A stretch of DNA of 64,000 bases from Chitinophagaceae bacterium. Lineage in GTDB: Bacteria > Bacteroidota > Bacteroidia > Chitinophagales > Chitinophagaceae. Below the pieces are notes generated by a model. It ran no database searches, was not told the DNA's origin, and was given only the letters and a program-made list of their open reading frames with translations. Positions 1 to 9,007 of this stretch are shown here, one piece after another. The DNA is taken from positions 209,036 to 273,035 of the forward strand of contig JAFKGQ010000014.1 in NCBI GenBank assembly GCA_017307755.1. The letters run 5' to 3'. The first letter of the stretch is position 1; each line of letters begins with the position of its first letter. Made by a program: the position numbers and the translations under genes.

Positions 1-1
1 G

Positions 2-2779
2 GAAGCCGTGCTCAGCGAGATACAACGGCGGACCCAATCCATAAAATCCATCGAGTCCATCTCTACTTTGTCGGGCTATAGCCTGGTGAATGAAGTGGCA
101 GGCGCCTCCTATGGAATGGGTATGATCAACCTGAAAGACTGGGGCGAAAGAAAGGAATCTCTCCAGGATGTCATTCACGAGCTGGAACGCAAGACACACG
201 ACATCGCCGACGCATCCATACAATTCTTCCCTCCCCCCACCGTACCCGGGTTTGGCAATGCCAGTGGTTTTGAGATCCGGCTGCTGGATCGCAGCGGCAG
301 CGACGACCTGAACAAGACGGCCGAAGTGACCAACAATTTTATACAGACGCTAAACAGGTCCCCCGAGATACAGGGCGCTTTCACGAGCTTTGACCCCACA
401 TTCCCTCAATATCTTATCACCGTGGACCAGGCTGTCGCTGCCCAAAAAGGTATCACGACGGCCCGCGCCATGTCCGCACTGCAAGCCCTGGTAGGCAGCT
501 ACTATACCTCCAACTTCATCCGTTTTGGCCAGATGTATAAAGTGATGGTACAGGCCTCGCCCGACTATCGGTCAAAACCCGAGGATGTGCTAAAGCTGCA
601 AATAAAGAACGAGAAAGGAGATATGGTTCCCTTCTCCACCTTTATCAAAATGGAACCCATACAGGGCCCCGAACAGCTTACCCGCTATAATATGTACACT
701 TCCGCCATGATCACGGGAGATGCTGCCACCGGCTACAGCAGCGGAGACGCCATCAATTCCATCAGCCGCGCAGGGGAACAGCTGCCCAAAGGCTATACTT
801 TCGCATGGTCCGGGATGACACGCGAACAGATACTTTCCGGCAATCAGGCGATATTCATCTTTATCATCTGTCTGTTGTTTGTCTATCTGCTGCTGGCTGC
901 GCAATACGAGAGCTTTTTGTTACCTATGCCCGTCATTCTCTCCCTCCCCACAGGCATCTTCGGCGCCTTCTTCTTTTTAAAGATAACGGGCCTGGAAAAT
1001 AACATCTATGCCCAGGTGGCGTTGGTTATGCTCATCGGGTTATTGGGCAAGAACGCTATCCTTATCGTGGAGTTTGCTATCCAACGGCAAAAACAAGGTA
1101 TCTCCATCCTGGCGGCCGCCGTAGAAGGAGCCCGTTCCAGGCTTCGTCCCATCCTCATGACCTCCCTCGCCTTCATCGCCGGCCTGATACCTCTATGCAT
1201 CGCCAGCGGAGCAGGCGCCATGGGCAACCGCAGCATCGGTACGGCAGCCGCAGGCGGCATGTTGTTCGGGACGATCTTCGGACTCATCCTCATTCCCGGC
1301 CTCTATGTGATCTTTGCCCGTATGGCGGGCCGAAAGAAAAAACAAAAGCTGGTACCCATGGCCACCCTGGTGATCCTGCTGGTTCTCACCGGTACAGGAT
1401 GCACCCACTACAAAGCCGCCACGGTCACTCCAAAGAACAACCTCCCCACAACCTACGCCAATAACGCCGACACGGTAGACATTGCAGCGCTGGCTCCCAA
1501 AAACTTTTTTTCCGACCCTTATCTGCTGGACCTCATCGACACTGCCCTGGCGGCAAACCCCGATGTCCTGTCCGCGCTTCAAAAAATAGAGGTCGCCCGC
1601 ACAGGTGCGGCCTACAGCCGGGCGTTCCTGCTGCCCAGCCTGAATGCCGAAGTAGGCGCCGCCCTGAGAAAATACAGCGACTATACTATGGACGGCGTTG
1701 GTAACTTCGATACCAATCTGTCGCCGGACATCAATAAGGATCAGCGGATCCCCAATCCTACGCCGGATTATTTCCTGGGATTCAGAAGCGCCTGGGAAGT
1801 GGACCTCTGGGGCAAGCTGCGCAGCCGTAAAGCGGCTGCACTGGCAAGATATATGGCCAGCACGGAAGGTTACAGAATGGTGGTCACCGAACTGGTGGCA
1901 CAGGTGGCTACCCTCTATTACAAGCTCCTGGCCCTGGATAGACAGCAGAACATCGTACGTAAGAACATCCAGCTGCAGGAGAATGCCCTGGAGATCGTTC
2001 GGGCCCAAAAGCTGGGAGGAAGAGCCACCGAACTGGCCGTACAACAGTTCCAGGCGCAGCTGTTGAATACCCGCGGTCTGCTATACACGACGGCGCAGGA
2101 GATCACCTTAGCCGAGACAGAGCTCAACTTCCTGCTGGGTAGTTATACCCGGAAAATAGCAAGGGACACTTCCATCGCCAGTCTGCCCCTGCCGCCGGCG
2201 CTTTCCGCGGGCATCCCTTCTCAGCTATTGACCCACAGACCCGATATCCGGGAGGCCGAGGCGCAACTACTGGCCGTCAATGCGGATATCCGCGCAGCCA
2301 GGGCTGCTTTCTTTCCCTCTTTGAACCTCTCCGCTTATACGGGGTACAATGCCTTTAAGACGGCGCTGTTGTTCGATCCGGGATCGATAGCTTATGGAGT
2401 GACGGGCGGGCTCGCGGCCCCCATATTCAATCGCAGGGCCATCAAGGCGGATTATGATCGCAGCATCGCAGAAGGACGCCAGGCGCTTTACACTTATCAA
2501 AAGACCATCCTCACGGGCTTCCGGGAAGTGACCAATAGCCTGAAAGGCATGGATAACTACAGCCGTCTGTACGAGTTGAAGAATCAGGAAGTGATGTCAC
2601 TCAACAATGCCGTGTCTGTGGCCAATGATCTTTACCTGGTGGGCAGGGCCTCTTACCTGGAAGTGATCACCGCACAACGTAACGTGCTCGATGCAGAACT
2701 GGAGATGACCAATGCCAAGGCCAGTATCTTCCTGAATGCCGTCAGTCTATATCGTAGCGTGGGCGGCGGGTGGAGATAG
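2..2779 (+). CDS. RND efflux permease (C-terminal part) fused to outer-membrane efflux lipoprotein (5' partial)
   Basis: The frame is open to the window edge, so the true start lies upstream. The first ~440 residues are the C-terminal half of an HAE1/AcrB-type inner-membrane proton-drug antiporter: a periplasmic porter region, then about five membrane helices including the conserved GLLGKNAILIVEFA segment. Without a stop the frame runs through a basic stretch (AGRKKKQK), a hydrophobic stretch and a lipobox, LTGTGC, near 1400. It then continues into a full NodT/OprM-type outer-membrane factor of ~460 residues with the family motif PDIREAEAQLLAVNADIRAA. The pair should form the inner and outer parts of a tripartite efflux pump; the adaptor is probably upstream. 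In-frame ATGs at 1322 and 1358 could start a separate lipoprotein. The 3' end overlaps the convergent permease gene by 38 bp. Substrates cannot be told from sequence. Confidence 0.9.
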   Translation, partial: EAVLSEIQRRTQSIKSIESISTLSGYSLVNEVAGASYGMGMINLKDWGERKESLQDVIHELERKTHDIADASIQFFPPPTVPGFGNASGFEIRLLDRSGSDDLNKTAEVTNNFIQTLNRSPEIQGAFTSFDPTFPQYLITVDQAVAAQKGITTARAMSALQALVGSYYTSNFIRFGQMYKVMVQASPDYRSKPEDVLKLQIKNEKGDMVPFSTFIKMEPIQGPEQLTRYNMYTSAMITGDAATGYSSGDAINSISRAGEQLPKGYTFAWSGMTREQILSGNQAIFIFIICLLFVYLLLAAQYESFLLPMPVILSLPTGIFGAFFFLKITGLENNIYAQVALVMLIGLLGKNAILIVEFAIQRQKQGISILAAAVEGARSRLRPILMTSLAFIAGLIPLCIASGAGAMGNRSIGTAAAGGMLFGTIFGLILIPGLYVIFARMAGRKKKQKLVPMATLVILLVLTGTGCTHYKAATVTPKNNLPTTYANNADTVDIAALAPKNFFSDPYLLDLIDTALAANPDVLSALQKIEVARTGAAYSRAFLLPSLNAEVGAALRKYSDYTMDGVGNFDTNLSPDINKDQRIPNPTPDYFLGFRSAWEVDLWGKLRSRKAAALARYMASTEGYRMVVTELVAQVATLYYKLLALDRQQNIVRKNIQLQENALEIVRAQKLGGRATELAVQQFQAQLLNTRGLLYTTAQEITLAETELNFLLGSYTRKIARDTSIASLPLPPALSAGIPSQLLTHRPDIREAEAQLLAVNADIRAARAAFFPSLNLSAYTGYNAFKTALLFDPGSIAYGVTGGLAAPIFNRRAIKADYDRSIAEGRQALYTYQKTILTGFREVTNSLKGMDNYSRLYELKNQEVMSLNNAVSVANDLYLVGRASYLEVITAQRNVLDAELEMTNAKASIFLNAVSLYRSVGGGWR

Positions 2780-4205
2780 CCCGGCCACGGAGGAAATGAT
2801 ACAGGGGTATGCCGGCCAGCACGATGCCAAGACCCGGCCAGGTATATTTGGGCTTGTATATCAACAGCAGCAGACAGATACAGCTTGCCAGCACGATATA
2901 AATGGCCGGCAATACGGGATAGCCAAAAGCCCTGTACGGCCGGGGTAAATATGGTTTGCTTTTTCTAAGACGGAAAATACCGATGATAGTGAGGATATAA
3001 AATATCAGCACGACAAAAATGACATAGTCCAGCAGTTCGCCGTATTTTCCACTGAGACATAACAGCGAGGCCCAAAGACATTGCATCCACAATGCCTTTG
3101 CCGGTACTGCACGTTTGTTCAGCACGCCCGCCTGCCGGAAGAAAAGCCCGTCCCTTGCCATTGTGTAATAGACACGGGCGCCGGAGAGGATCAGCCCGTT
3201 GTTACATCCAAAGGTAGAGATCATCAGCAGGACGGCTATTATAATAGTCCCGCGCGCTCCAAAGATCAGTTGTGAGGCGGCTACTCCGACACGGTCGTTC
3301 TCTGCCGACGCAATCGCCTGCATCGGCATGACACTGATGTACATGAGATTGGCGGCTACATAAATGATGGTGACGATCAGAGTGCCTAAGAAAAGGCTAA
3401 GACCTATATTCCGCTGAGGCCGTTTGATCTCCCCGGCTATAAAAGTGACATTATTCCAGGAATCACTGCTGAACAAACTGCCGACCATGCTGCCGGCAAT
3501 GGCTCCCAGGGCCGCCATGCCCGTGTAAGGCAACAGTTGCCCCGCATCCAGCTGTCCCAGCCGAAAACCCGCGCTCCAGTTGGCCGCTGCCACGTCACGA
3601 TAATTGGGACTCGCCGCCAGTAAGAACCCAAAGATCACCAGCCCCGCTAATGCTATTATCTTGGCCAGGGTAAACGTGGTCTGTATCCATTTGCCCCCTT
3701 TGACGCCACGGCTGTTGATCCAGGTGAGCGCGACTATCAGGAGGATAGACGTCAGTTGTGCCGCAGACACTTGTATGGCACCCGCATCCAGGATGATCCG
3801 CCGCTCGCTCAACGCCGGAAAAATATACGCGGTGAATTTGGCAAATGCTACCCCCACCGCAGCGATGCTGCCTGCCTGGATGACGGCAAAAAAACTCCAC
3901 CCGAACAGGAAGCCCACCAGGGGGTTGAACGCTTCCTTGAGATAGACATACTGCCCGCCGGCCTTGGGATACATGCCGCTGAGCTCTCCATAGCTGAGGG
4001 CCGCCGTCAGGGTGAGCACTCCCGTAAGTATCCAGACGAGAATGAGCCAGACGGCGGAACCCACGCTACGGGTGATGTCTGCACTGACAATAAAGATGCC
4101 GGACCCGATCATCGATCCGACGACGATCATCGTGGCATCCAGTAATCCCAGTGACTGTTTGAACTCATGTGTAGTAGTTGAAGAAGACGTATTAATAGAC
4201 GACAT
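2742..4205 (-). CDS. APC-family amino acid permease
   Basis: This 487-residue inner-membrane transporter has about 12 hydrophobic helices. Its N-terminal signature (GSMIGSGIFIVSADI, then SYGELSGMYPKAGGQYVYL) is that of the amino acid/polyamine/organocation superfamily, LAT-like branch. The ATG at 4205 is chosen because it overlaps the TGA of the upstream DapA-family gene (TGATG), which suggests translational coupling; a longer reading would need a TTG inside that gene. Operon position with a Pyr4H2C deaminase-like lyase and a D-amino-acid dehydrogenase suggests uptake of hydroxyproline or a related imino acid. That substrate is an inference from context only. Confidence 0.88.
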   Translation of the reverse strand: MSSINTSSSTTTHEFKQSLGLLDATMIVVGSMIGSGIFIVSADITRSVGSAVWLILVWILTGVLTLTAALSYGELSGMYPKAGGQYVYLKEAFNPLVGFLFGWSFFAVIQAGSIAAVGVAFAKFTAYIFPALSERRIILDAGAIQVSAAQLTSILLIVALTWINSRGVKGGKWIQTTFTLAKIIALAGLVIFGFLLAASPNYRDVAAANWSAGFRLGQLDAGQLLPYTGMAALGAIAGSMVGSLFSSDSWNNVTFIAGEIKRPQRNIGLSLFLGTLIVTIIYVAANLMYISVMPMQAIASAENDRVGVAASQLIFGARGTIIIAVLLMISTFGCNNGLILSGARVYYTMARDGLFFRQAGVLNKRAVPAKALWMQCLWASLLCLSGKYGELLDYVIFVVLIFYILTIIGIFRLRKSKPYLPRPYRAFGYPVLPAIYIVLASCICLLLLIYKPKYTWPGLGIVLAGIPLYHFLRGRAISTRRPRYDID

Positions 4206-5140
4206 CACACAAAATTTTTCTCCGGCAGGATGGATAGGTAATCCGGCAACGAAGGCCGGCTGGCGACACAATCTCCAATAATGCCCAATACTCTATCCCT
4301 TTCCTTTCCTACCAGCGCCAGACGCGGAGCCCGCACGTACTCACTGCCAATACCCGTCTGCACCTCAGCCAGCTTGATGTATTGCACCAGCTTGGGGACA
4401 ATGTCCAGCTCCAGCACAGGCATAAACCAACGATAGATGGCCAGCGCTTCCTCTATCCGTCCCGCCTTCGCCAGTCTGTAGATGGCCACCGTCTCGGCAG
4501 GGAAAGCGCACACCAGCCCGGCCACCCAGCCATCGGCGCCCAATAGCATCTCCTCCATGGCCAGCGTATCCACACCGCACAATATTTTCAGACGGGCGCC
4601 AAACCGGTTGATCATCCGGGTGACATTGGTAACATCCCTCGTAGATTCCTTTACAGCCTCTATGTTGCTGCACTCGATCAACTCTTCAAACATATCCAGC
4701 GTTACCATCGTCTTATAATCCACCGGGTTATTATAGATCATGATCGGCAGGTCCGTACTGTCAGCCACCGTCTTGAAATAGGTGACGGTCTCACGGTCAT
4801 CCGCCGCATAACGCATGGGAGGCAGCAGCATCAGCCCATCGGCGCCCCAGGTTCTGGCGTCGGCAGCCAGCCGGAGCGCTTCCCGGGTAGCGCTTTCAGC
4901 AATATTCAGCACGACAGGTACCGCGCCATCCACCTTCTCAATTGCAAATTTTACCAATCTTTCCTTTTCCGCATAGGTGAGCACACTGGCCTCTCCCAGG
5001 CTGCCCCCCAATATGATCCCATCCACCCCTGACGCTATCTGAAAGCGAAGGTTCTTTTCAAACAATGAAAGGTCTAGCTCATCTTTTGCCGTAAACTTCG
5101 TCGTCAATGCGGGAAATACTCCTTTCCAAACAATTGCCAT
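4205..5140 (-). CDS. DapA/NAL-family lyase, probable 1-pyrroline-4-hydroxy-2-carboxylate deaminase
   Basis: This is a TIM-barrel Schiff-base enzyme of 311 residues. The catalytic Tyr lies in IYNNP (about residue 136) and the Schiff-base Lys in EAVKES (about 164). The usual GTTGE loop reads GGSLGE. Long matches to the 'dihydrodipicolinate synthase family' proteins of Bacteroidota hydroxyproline clusters, plus a FAD dehydrogenase next door, favour deamination of pyrroline-4-hydroxy-2-carboxylate to 2-oxoglutarate semialdehyde rather than lysine synthesis. The start is ATG at 5140; the frame could extend to a TTG at 5155, but this is less likely. The stop overlaps the permease start (TGATG). True DapA or another 2-oxo-acid lyase remains possible. 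Confidence 0.82.
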   Translation of the reverse strand: MAIVWKGVFPALTTKFTAKDELDLSLFEKNLRFQIASGVDGIILGGSLGEASVLTYAEKERLVKFAIEKVDGAVPVVLNIAESATREALRLAADARTWGADGLMLLPPMRYAADDRETVTYFKTVADSTDLPIMIYNNPVDYKTMVTLDMFEELIECSNIEAVKESTRDVTNVTRMINRFGARLKILCGVDTLAMEEMLLGADGWVAGLVCAFPAETVAIYRLAKAGRIEEALAIYRWFMPVLELDIVPKLVQYIKLAEVQTGIGSEYVRAPRLALVGKERDRVLGIIGDCVASRPSLPDYLSILPEKNFV

Positions 5141-5235
5141 AAAAAAATTTTTCAAATGTATTTATTGCAGAATAACCCTTACACGTCTTTTTTAATCAAA
5201 ACTATCCGGATATTAACCTATACTATTGCTATAGT

Positions 5236-6507
5236 TCATCGCTCAAACCTTTCTACAGCAAACGGCCTCAGATCAATGCTGGGGGCCTTTTCCGCGATCA
5301 ATTCGCTCACCAGCCTGCCGGTGCCGGCGCCAAGACTCAGCCCCAGCATGGAATGTCCCGTCGCTACCACCACATTCCTATATTTCTTTATCCGTCCGAT
5401 ATACGGCAGCCCATCCGCCGAACAGGGACGATAGCCATACCATATTTTCTCTTCAGGGGGCATCGCCACATCAAACTCCGGGAAGAACCGCCGCACGGCA
5501 TTCAGGATGCCCTGCACACGATTGTACCGGGGAGGGGTAGACGTGGCAGTCACTTCCATCGTTCCTCCAAATCTTATCTTATTGCCGTCCATCGGTGTGA
5601 TAGCAGCTCTTCCCTCTACCAGGATCGCCGGATGATTTACATGATAAGGCGCATCTTCCAACGTGACGGAATAACCACGCCCCGGCATCAGCGGCAAACG
5701 CGTATCCAACTGAGCCGCCAGGTCCCGGCTCCATGCTCCCGACGCCAATACCACCGCATCGGCCGTATACGCATGCCGCGCAGTGATCACCCTCCGTACA
5801 GCCCCATTCGACGTCTCGAAACGCAGCACCTCCTCTTCAGCCGCCAGATTCACACCCCGCCTGCGCAGCTCGGCGATCAACGCCTGCATCAGCCGGTTGG
5901 GATAAAGATGCGCGTCACACTTAAAGAAAATCGCTCCTGCCCCATTGATCTTTGTATGGGGTTCCTTCGCCTGTAATTCCTCATAGCTCAGTAAGACAGC
6001 GTCCAATCCCAGCTCCTGCGCCTTCTCCACCGTATGATGAGCATGTTCCGCCGCAGCCGCGGTCTGGAATATTTCCAATAATCCCTTGTGTTCATAAGCC
6101 ACATCGAACACTGGCGACGTAAACCAGTTCTCTTCATATTCGCGCTGACTCAGCAACGCAATGTCCCGAAGAGGGGCGGCAGATCGCTCTACGTGCTCCC
6201 TGGTAGCGCTTTTTATAAATTTCAACCCCCAGTCGATCAGCGGTCTGCTAAAACGGGGTTGTACATAAAAAGGGCTTTGAGCATTGAACATCCATTTCAA
6301 CCCTTGTCGCACAATGCCGGGAGTAGCAAGTGGAATAAAATGACTGGGACATATATAGCCGCAGTTGCCGTACGAACAGTTGTCCAGAAAATCAGATCTT
6401 TCCAAGACAGTTACCCTATATCCAGTCTGTTGCAGATAATATGCAGAACTTAACCCTATGATCCCACCCCCTACGACAATGACATTTTCCATGCTCAAAA
6501 TTACCAT
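5236..6507 (-). CDS. FAD-dependent D-amino acid (D-hydroxyproline) dehydrogenase
   Basis: This DAO-superfamily flavoprotein of 423 residues has an N-terminal Rossmann FAD site (VVGGGIIGLSSAYYL). A C-terminal second FAD-contact region contains GYRPCSADGLPYIGRI and VVATGHSMLGLSLGAGTG, as in DadA-type and D-hydroxyproline dehydrogenases. In the bacterial trans-4-hydroxy-L-proline route such an enzyme oxidises cis-4-hydroxy-D-proline to the pyrroline that the neighbouring lyase deaminates. An in-frame ATG at 6492 puts the FAD motif closer to the N terminus and is an alternative start. The gene is divergent from the AraC gene, with 114 bp between them. The epimerase and semialdehyde dehydrogenase of the pathway are not in this window. 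D-amino acid specificity is family-level; the exact substrate is inferred. Confidence 0.85.
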   Translation of the reverse strand: MVILSMENVIVVGGGIIGLSSAYYLQQTGYRVTVLERSDFLDNCSYGNCGYICPSHFIPLATPGIVRQGLKWMFNAQSPFYVQPRFSRPLIDWGLKFIKSATREHVERSAAPLRDIALLSQREYEENWFTSPVFDVAYEHKGLLEIFQTAAAAEHAHHTVEKAQELGLDAVLLSYEELQAKEPHTKINGAGAIFFKCDAHLYPNRLMQALIAELRRRGVNLAAEEEVLRFETSNGAVRRVITARHAYTADAVVLASGAWSRDLAAQLDTRLPLMPGRGYSVTLEDAPYHVNHPAILVEGRAAITPMDGNKIRFGGTMEVTATSTPPRYNRVQGILNAVRRFFPEFDVAMPPEEKIWYGYRPCSADGLPYIGRIKKYRNVVVATGHSMLGLSLGAGTGRLVSELIAEKAPSIDLRPFAVERFER

Positions 6508-6621
6508 TACAACACAGTGCCCGCTGTATGGGATTTCACCCTATATGGCAATATTTTAACCAGTTTTTTCCTCATTTTGACCCAATAATGATAATATTCG
6601 CAAAATCCGTATATTCGGAAT

Positions 6622-7500
6622 ATGAAAGTATTGCAATTCACTATCCCTGTCCCACATGATAAGACTGTCATTGTGCAGAAAGATGTATTGCCGCACTTCT
6701 ATCCCCATCTTCACCGTCACGAGGAGATACAGCTCACCTGGATCCAACAGGGAGAAGGTACGTTGGTGGCAGAGAACAATATGCATACCTTCAGGTCCAA
6801 CGAGATCTATTGGCTGGGCGCTAATCTTCCCCATATTTTCAAAAGCGACCCCTCCTATTTTACACCCAAAAGCAGGAAAAAGATACAAACCCTCAATATC
6901 TTTTTTAACACCAGGGGGAATCTTGATTCCTTCTTCGATCTTCCCGAAGTAAAAAATGTAAAAAATTTTCTGCAGGCGCAACAATCCGGGTTTAAAGTTC
7001 CACCCCAACATTTTGCGGAAGTTTCCAACAGGATGCTGATGATACAGAACAGCGCAGGCGTGGACCAGCTGATCCATTTCATCGATCTCCTGAAAACGCT
7101 CAGTGGTTTCCATGAACTGATGCCCTTGTCGTCCTGTTCTCAGCCTGCCACTTACAGCGAACATGAAGGCATCCGTATCGGCACCATCTATAATTTTATC
7201 ATGCAGCAATATGATAAACCAATCACACTGGATGACGCCGCCAAACAAGCCCACATGACCCCCCAGGCATTTTGCCGATATTTCAAAAAACATACGATGC
7301 ACACTTTCGTCTCCTTCCTCAATGAGGTGCGCATCAATGAAGCCTGTAAAAAGCTGACCAACGGCAACTATGACAGCATCGCCACCGTAGCCTACAACTG
7401 CGGTTTCAACAGCATCACCAACTTCAATCGCGTGTTCAAGAGCGTCACGCACAAATCACCCAGTCATTACGTAGAAAGCTACTTCCAGAATGTGGAGTAG
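6622..7500 (+). CDS. AraC-family transcriptional regulator (cupin plus HTH)
   Basis: This 292-residue cytoplasmic regulator has an N-terminal cupin-like sensor (HLHRHEEIQLTWIQQGEGTL around residues 30-50) and a C-terminal double helix-turn-helix (ITLDDAAKQAHMTPQAFCRYF, then IATVAYNCGFNSITNFNRVFK) ending in the usual SPSHY stretch. It starts at an ATG right after a TATATTCG box. It is divergent from the dehydrogenase-lyase-permease operon and is the obvious candidate activator of it, perhaps sensing hydroxyproline or an intermediate. No clear pair of binding half-sites could be read by eye in the 114-bp gap. Confidence 0.9.
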   Translation: MKVLQFTIPVPHDKTVIVQKDVLPHFYPHLHRHEEIQLTWIQQGEGTLVAENNMHTFRSNEIYWLGANLPHIFKSDPSYFTPKSRKKIQTLNIFFNTRGNLDSFFDLPEVKNVKNFLQAQQSGFKVPPQHFAEVSNRMLMIQNSAGVDQLIHFIDLLKTLSGFHELMPLSSCSQPATYSEHEGIRIGTIYNFIMQQYDKPITLDDAAKQAHMTPQAFCRYFKKHTMHTFVSFLNEVRINEACKKLTNGNYDSIATVAYNCGFNSITNFNRVFKSVTHKSPSHYVESYFQNVE

Positions 7501-7592
7501 TTCACTCCCGCACCCTCCTCGCCGGAAATTACCAAAAACTAAATAGAACCCTTAGCGGAAAGTTTCGGGTTTATTTAAAGTCCGGAAAACCA

Positions 7593-7625
7593 TTTGGACG
7601 GCCCTTCGTCTGTATAGTATATTGC
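7593..7625 (+). promoter_or_regulatory. Possible Bacteroidota-type promoter of the T9SS-like gene
   Basis: TTTG at 7593-7596 is followed after 21 bases by TATATTGC at 7618-7625, a partial match to the TTTG-N19-21-TAnnTTTG consensus. The ATG lies 20 bases further on. The -7 match is imperfect. Confidence 0.35.
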
Positions 7626-7645
7626 CTTTATAAATCCTCATACCC

Positions 7646-9004
7646 ATGAAACCAGCTATACCCCTGGCCGTTGGCCTTCCACTGCTGCTTCTCCTTGGTC
7701 AGAATAGCCCGCTGACAGCCCAATCACCCATCACATCTTACTCCGCCTCTTATCAAAGCGCGTCCGGCTCTGTCCAACTGTACACCGCCCTGTCCGTCTC
7801 ACTGGGCGCTTTCGGCGGCTGTTACGGTACGTTGTTTACATACAGCTATAGCAACGGCACGTCCAACCAATACAAACTCAATAGCTTTAATGCCAATGGA
7901 AATACATACTTCGTTGCACCGGCGTCTGCGTCCGTCGTCAAATTGCGCAGGGTAAATAACACCCAGGCGACGGGACAGAGGAACATCGTTTACATGGAGA
8001 GCACCAGTTCCACCGCCACAGCCTGTCCCCTGACGGCAGCCTTGAACTTCAAGCCGCCTTATGTGGATGGGATGGAAGATCTGCTGGCCGCCGGGATGTT
8101 GAACCAGGGGACCGACAACGTATTTACCAATGCCTCCAATGGGGACGGCAACAACAACAACATCGAAAGAGTAGACGTGATCTTTTCTTCGGGTTTGAAT
8201 ACCGCCATTCCTTCACAAGCCGGCTTTGCCATCTTCGACAGAGGCAACAATTTTCAGCATGATCCTTTTAAGATCGCGGCCATCACCAGTCTGAATGCCG
8301 CGGGAGATCCGGCAGGCTTTGGGCCGGTGAAGACCTGTATTGGAGGTAATGGCTCCAGTAATGGCAATTGGGGACACCCGTCAACGGCCAATGGGAATAA
8401 GCAGCTGGCCTGCTATGTCATGCGGAAGGATGCCAGTGACGCTTATCTGCGTGTATCTTCCAATGTCAACCAGGAAATAGGCGGGGTCTTTTATACTTTT
8501 TCCGACCTGGGTATTACAGCCGGGCAGCCGCTTTATGGATATGCGCTGTTAGGCCCCGACGGCATTGCCGCGCCTACCTCGTCACAACTCCTGAACCTCA
8601 ACGATGCGTCTGTCTATCCAACCCAAACCACGGAAGCCATGGGTGGAGGGCTGGACCTGGTAGCCGTAAATACGGTGTTTGCCACAGGTGGGTATGTAAC
8701 ATTGTCGCTGCCCGCAAACCCTGCGCCGCCCGCACCCCGGCCTGCCCCATCGTCACCCGTCACAGGCTGGCAGCTTTTCCCCACCATGCCCGTACAGGGA
8801 CAATCATTACAATTACAGGGATTACAGGATGGCGGCTATACGCTCGCATTTTACAGCGCTTCAGGTGTCTGCCGGAAAGTACCCGTCCGGATCAGTGGAG
8901 GGAAAGCCACCGTTCCACCGCCTGTCGTACCGGGTATTTATTGGGTACAGGTCAGCGGCAATGACAGGATCATTCCCGGGAAAACAAATATCCTTATACA
9001 ATGA
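7646..9004 (+). CDS. Secreted protein with T9SS type A-like C-terminal domain
   Basis: This 452-residue exported protein has a signal peptide (hydrophobic LAVGLPLLLLLG, cleavage likely after TAQ). The central region (residues ~20-360) is Gly/Asn/Ser/Thr-rich and probably beta-structured. I cannot assign it to a named domain, though the NNNNIERVDVIF and FKIAAITSL stretches recall uncharacterised secreted Bacteroidota proteins. A Pro-rich linker (NPAPPAPRPAPSSP) leads to a ~75-residue C-terminal domain that starts at WQLFPTMPVQGQSL and ends GIYWVQVSG...KTNILIQ. This is the shape of a degenerate type A sorting domain, so surface delivery through the type IX system is likely. It converges on the GH3 gene with a 3-bp gap. 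The function is unknown. Confidence 0.8.
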   Translation: MKPAIPLAVGLPLLLLLGQNSPLTAQSPITSYSASYQSASGSVQLYTALSVSLGAFGGCYGTLFTYSYSNGTSNQYKLNSFNANGNTYFVAPASASVVKLRRVNNTQATGQRNIVYMESTSSTATACPLTAALNFKPPYVDGMEDLLAAGMLNQGTDNVFTNASNGDGNNNNIERVDVIFSSGLNTAIPSQAGFAIFDRGNNFQHDPFKIAAITSLNAAGDPAGFGPVKTCIGGNGSSNGNWGHPSTANGNKQLACYVMRKDASDAYLRVSSNVNQEIGGVFYTFSDLGITAGQPLYGYALLGPDGIAAPTSSQLLNLNDASVYPTQTTEAMGGGLDLVAVNTVFATGGYVTLSLPANPAPPAPRPAPSSPVTGWQLFPTMPVQGQSLQLQGLQDGGYTLAFYSASGVCRKVPVRISGGKATVPPPVVPGIYWVQVSGNDRIIPGKTNILIQ

Positions 9005-9007
9005 TCT

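Noticed and set aside
1193..2044. Long minus-strand open frame (283 codons) inside the efflux fusion
   Set aside because: It lies wholly antisense to a clear RND/OMF coding region and its translation has no recognisable domain or signal.
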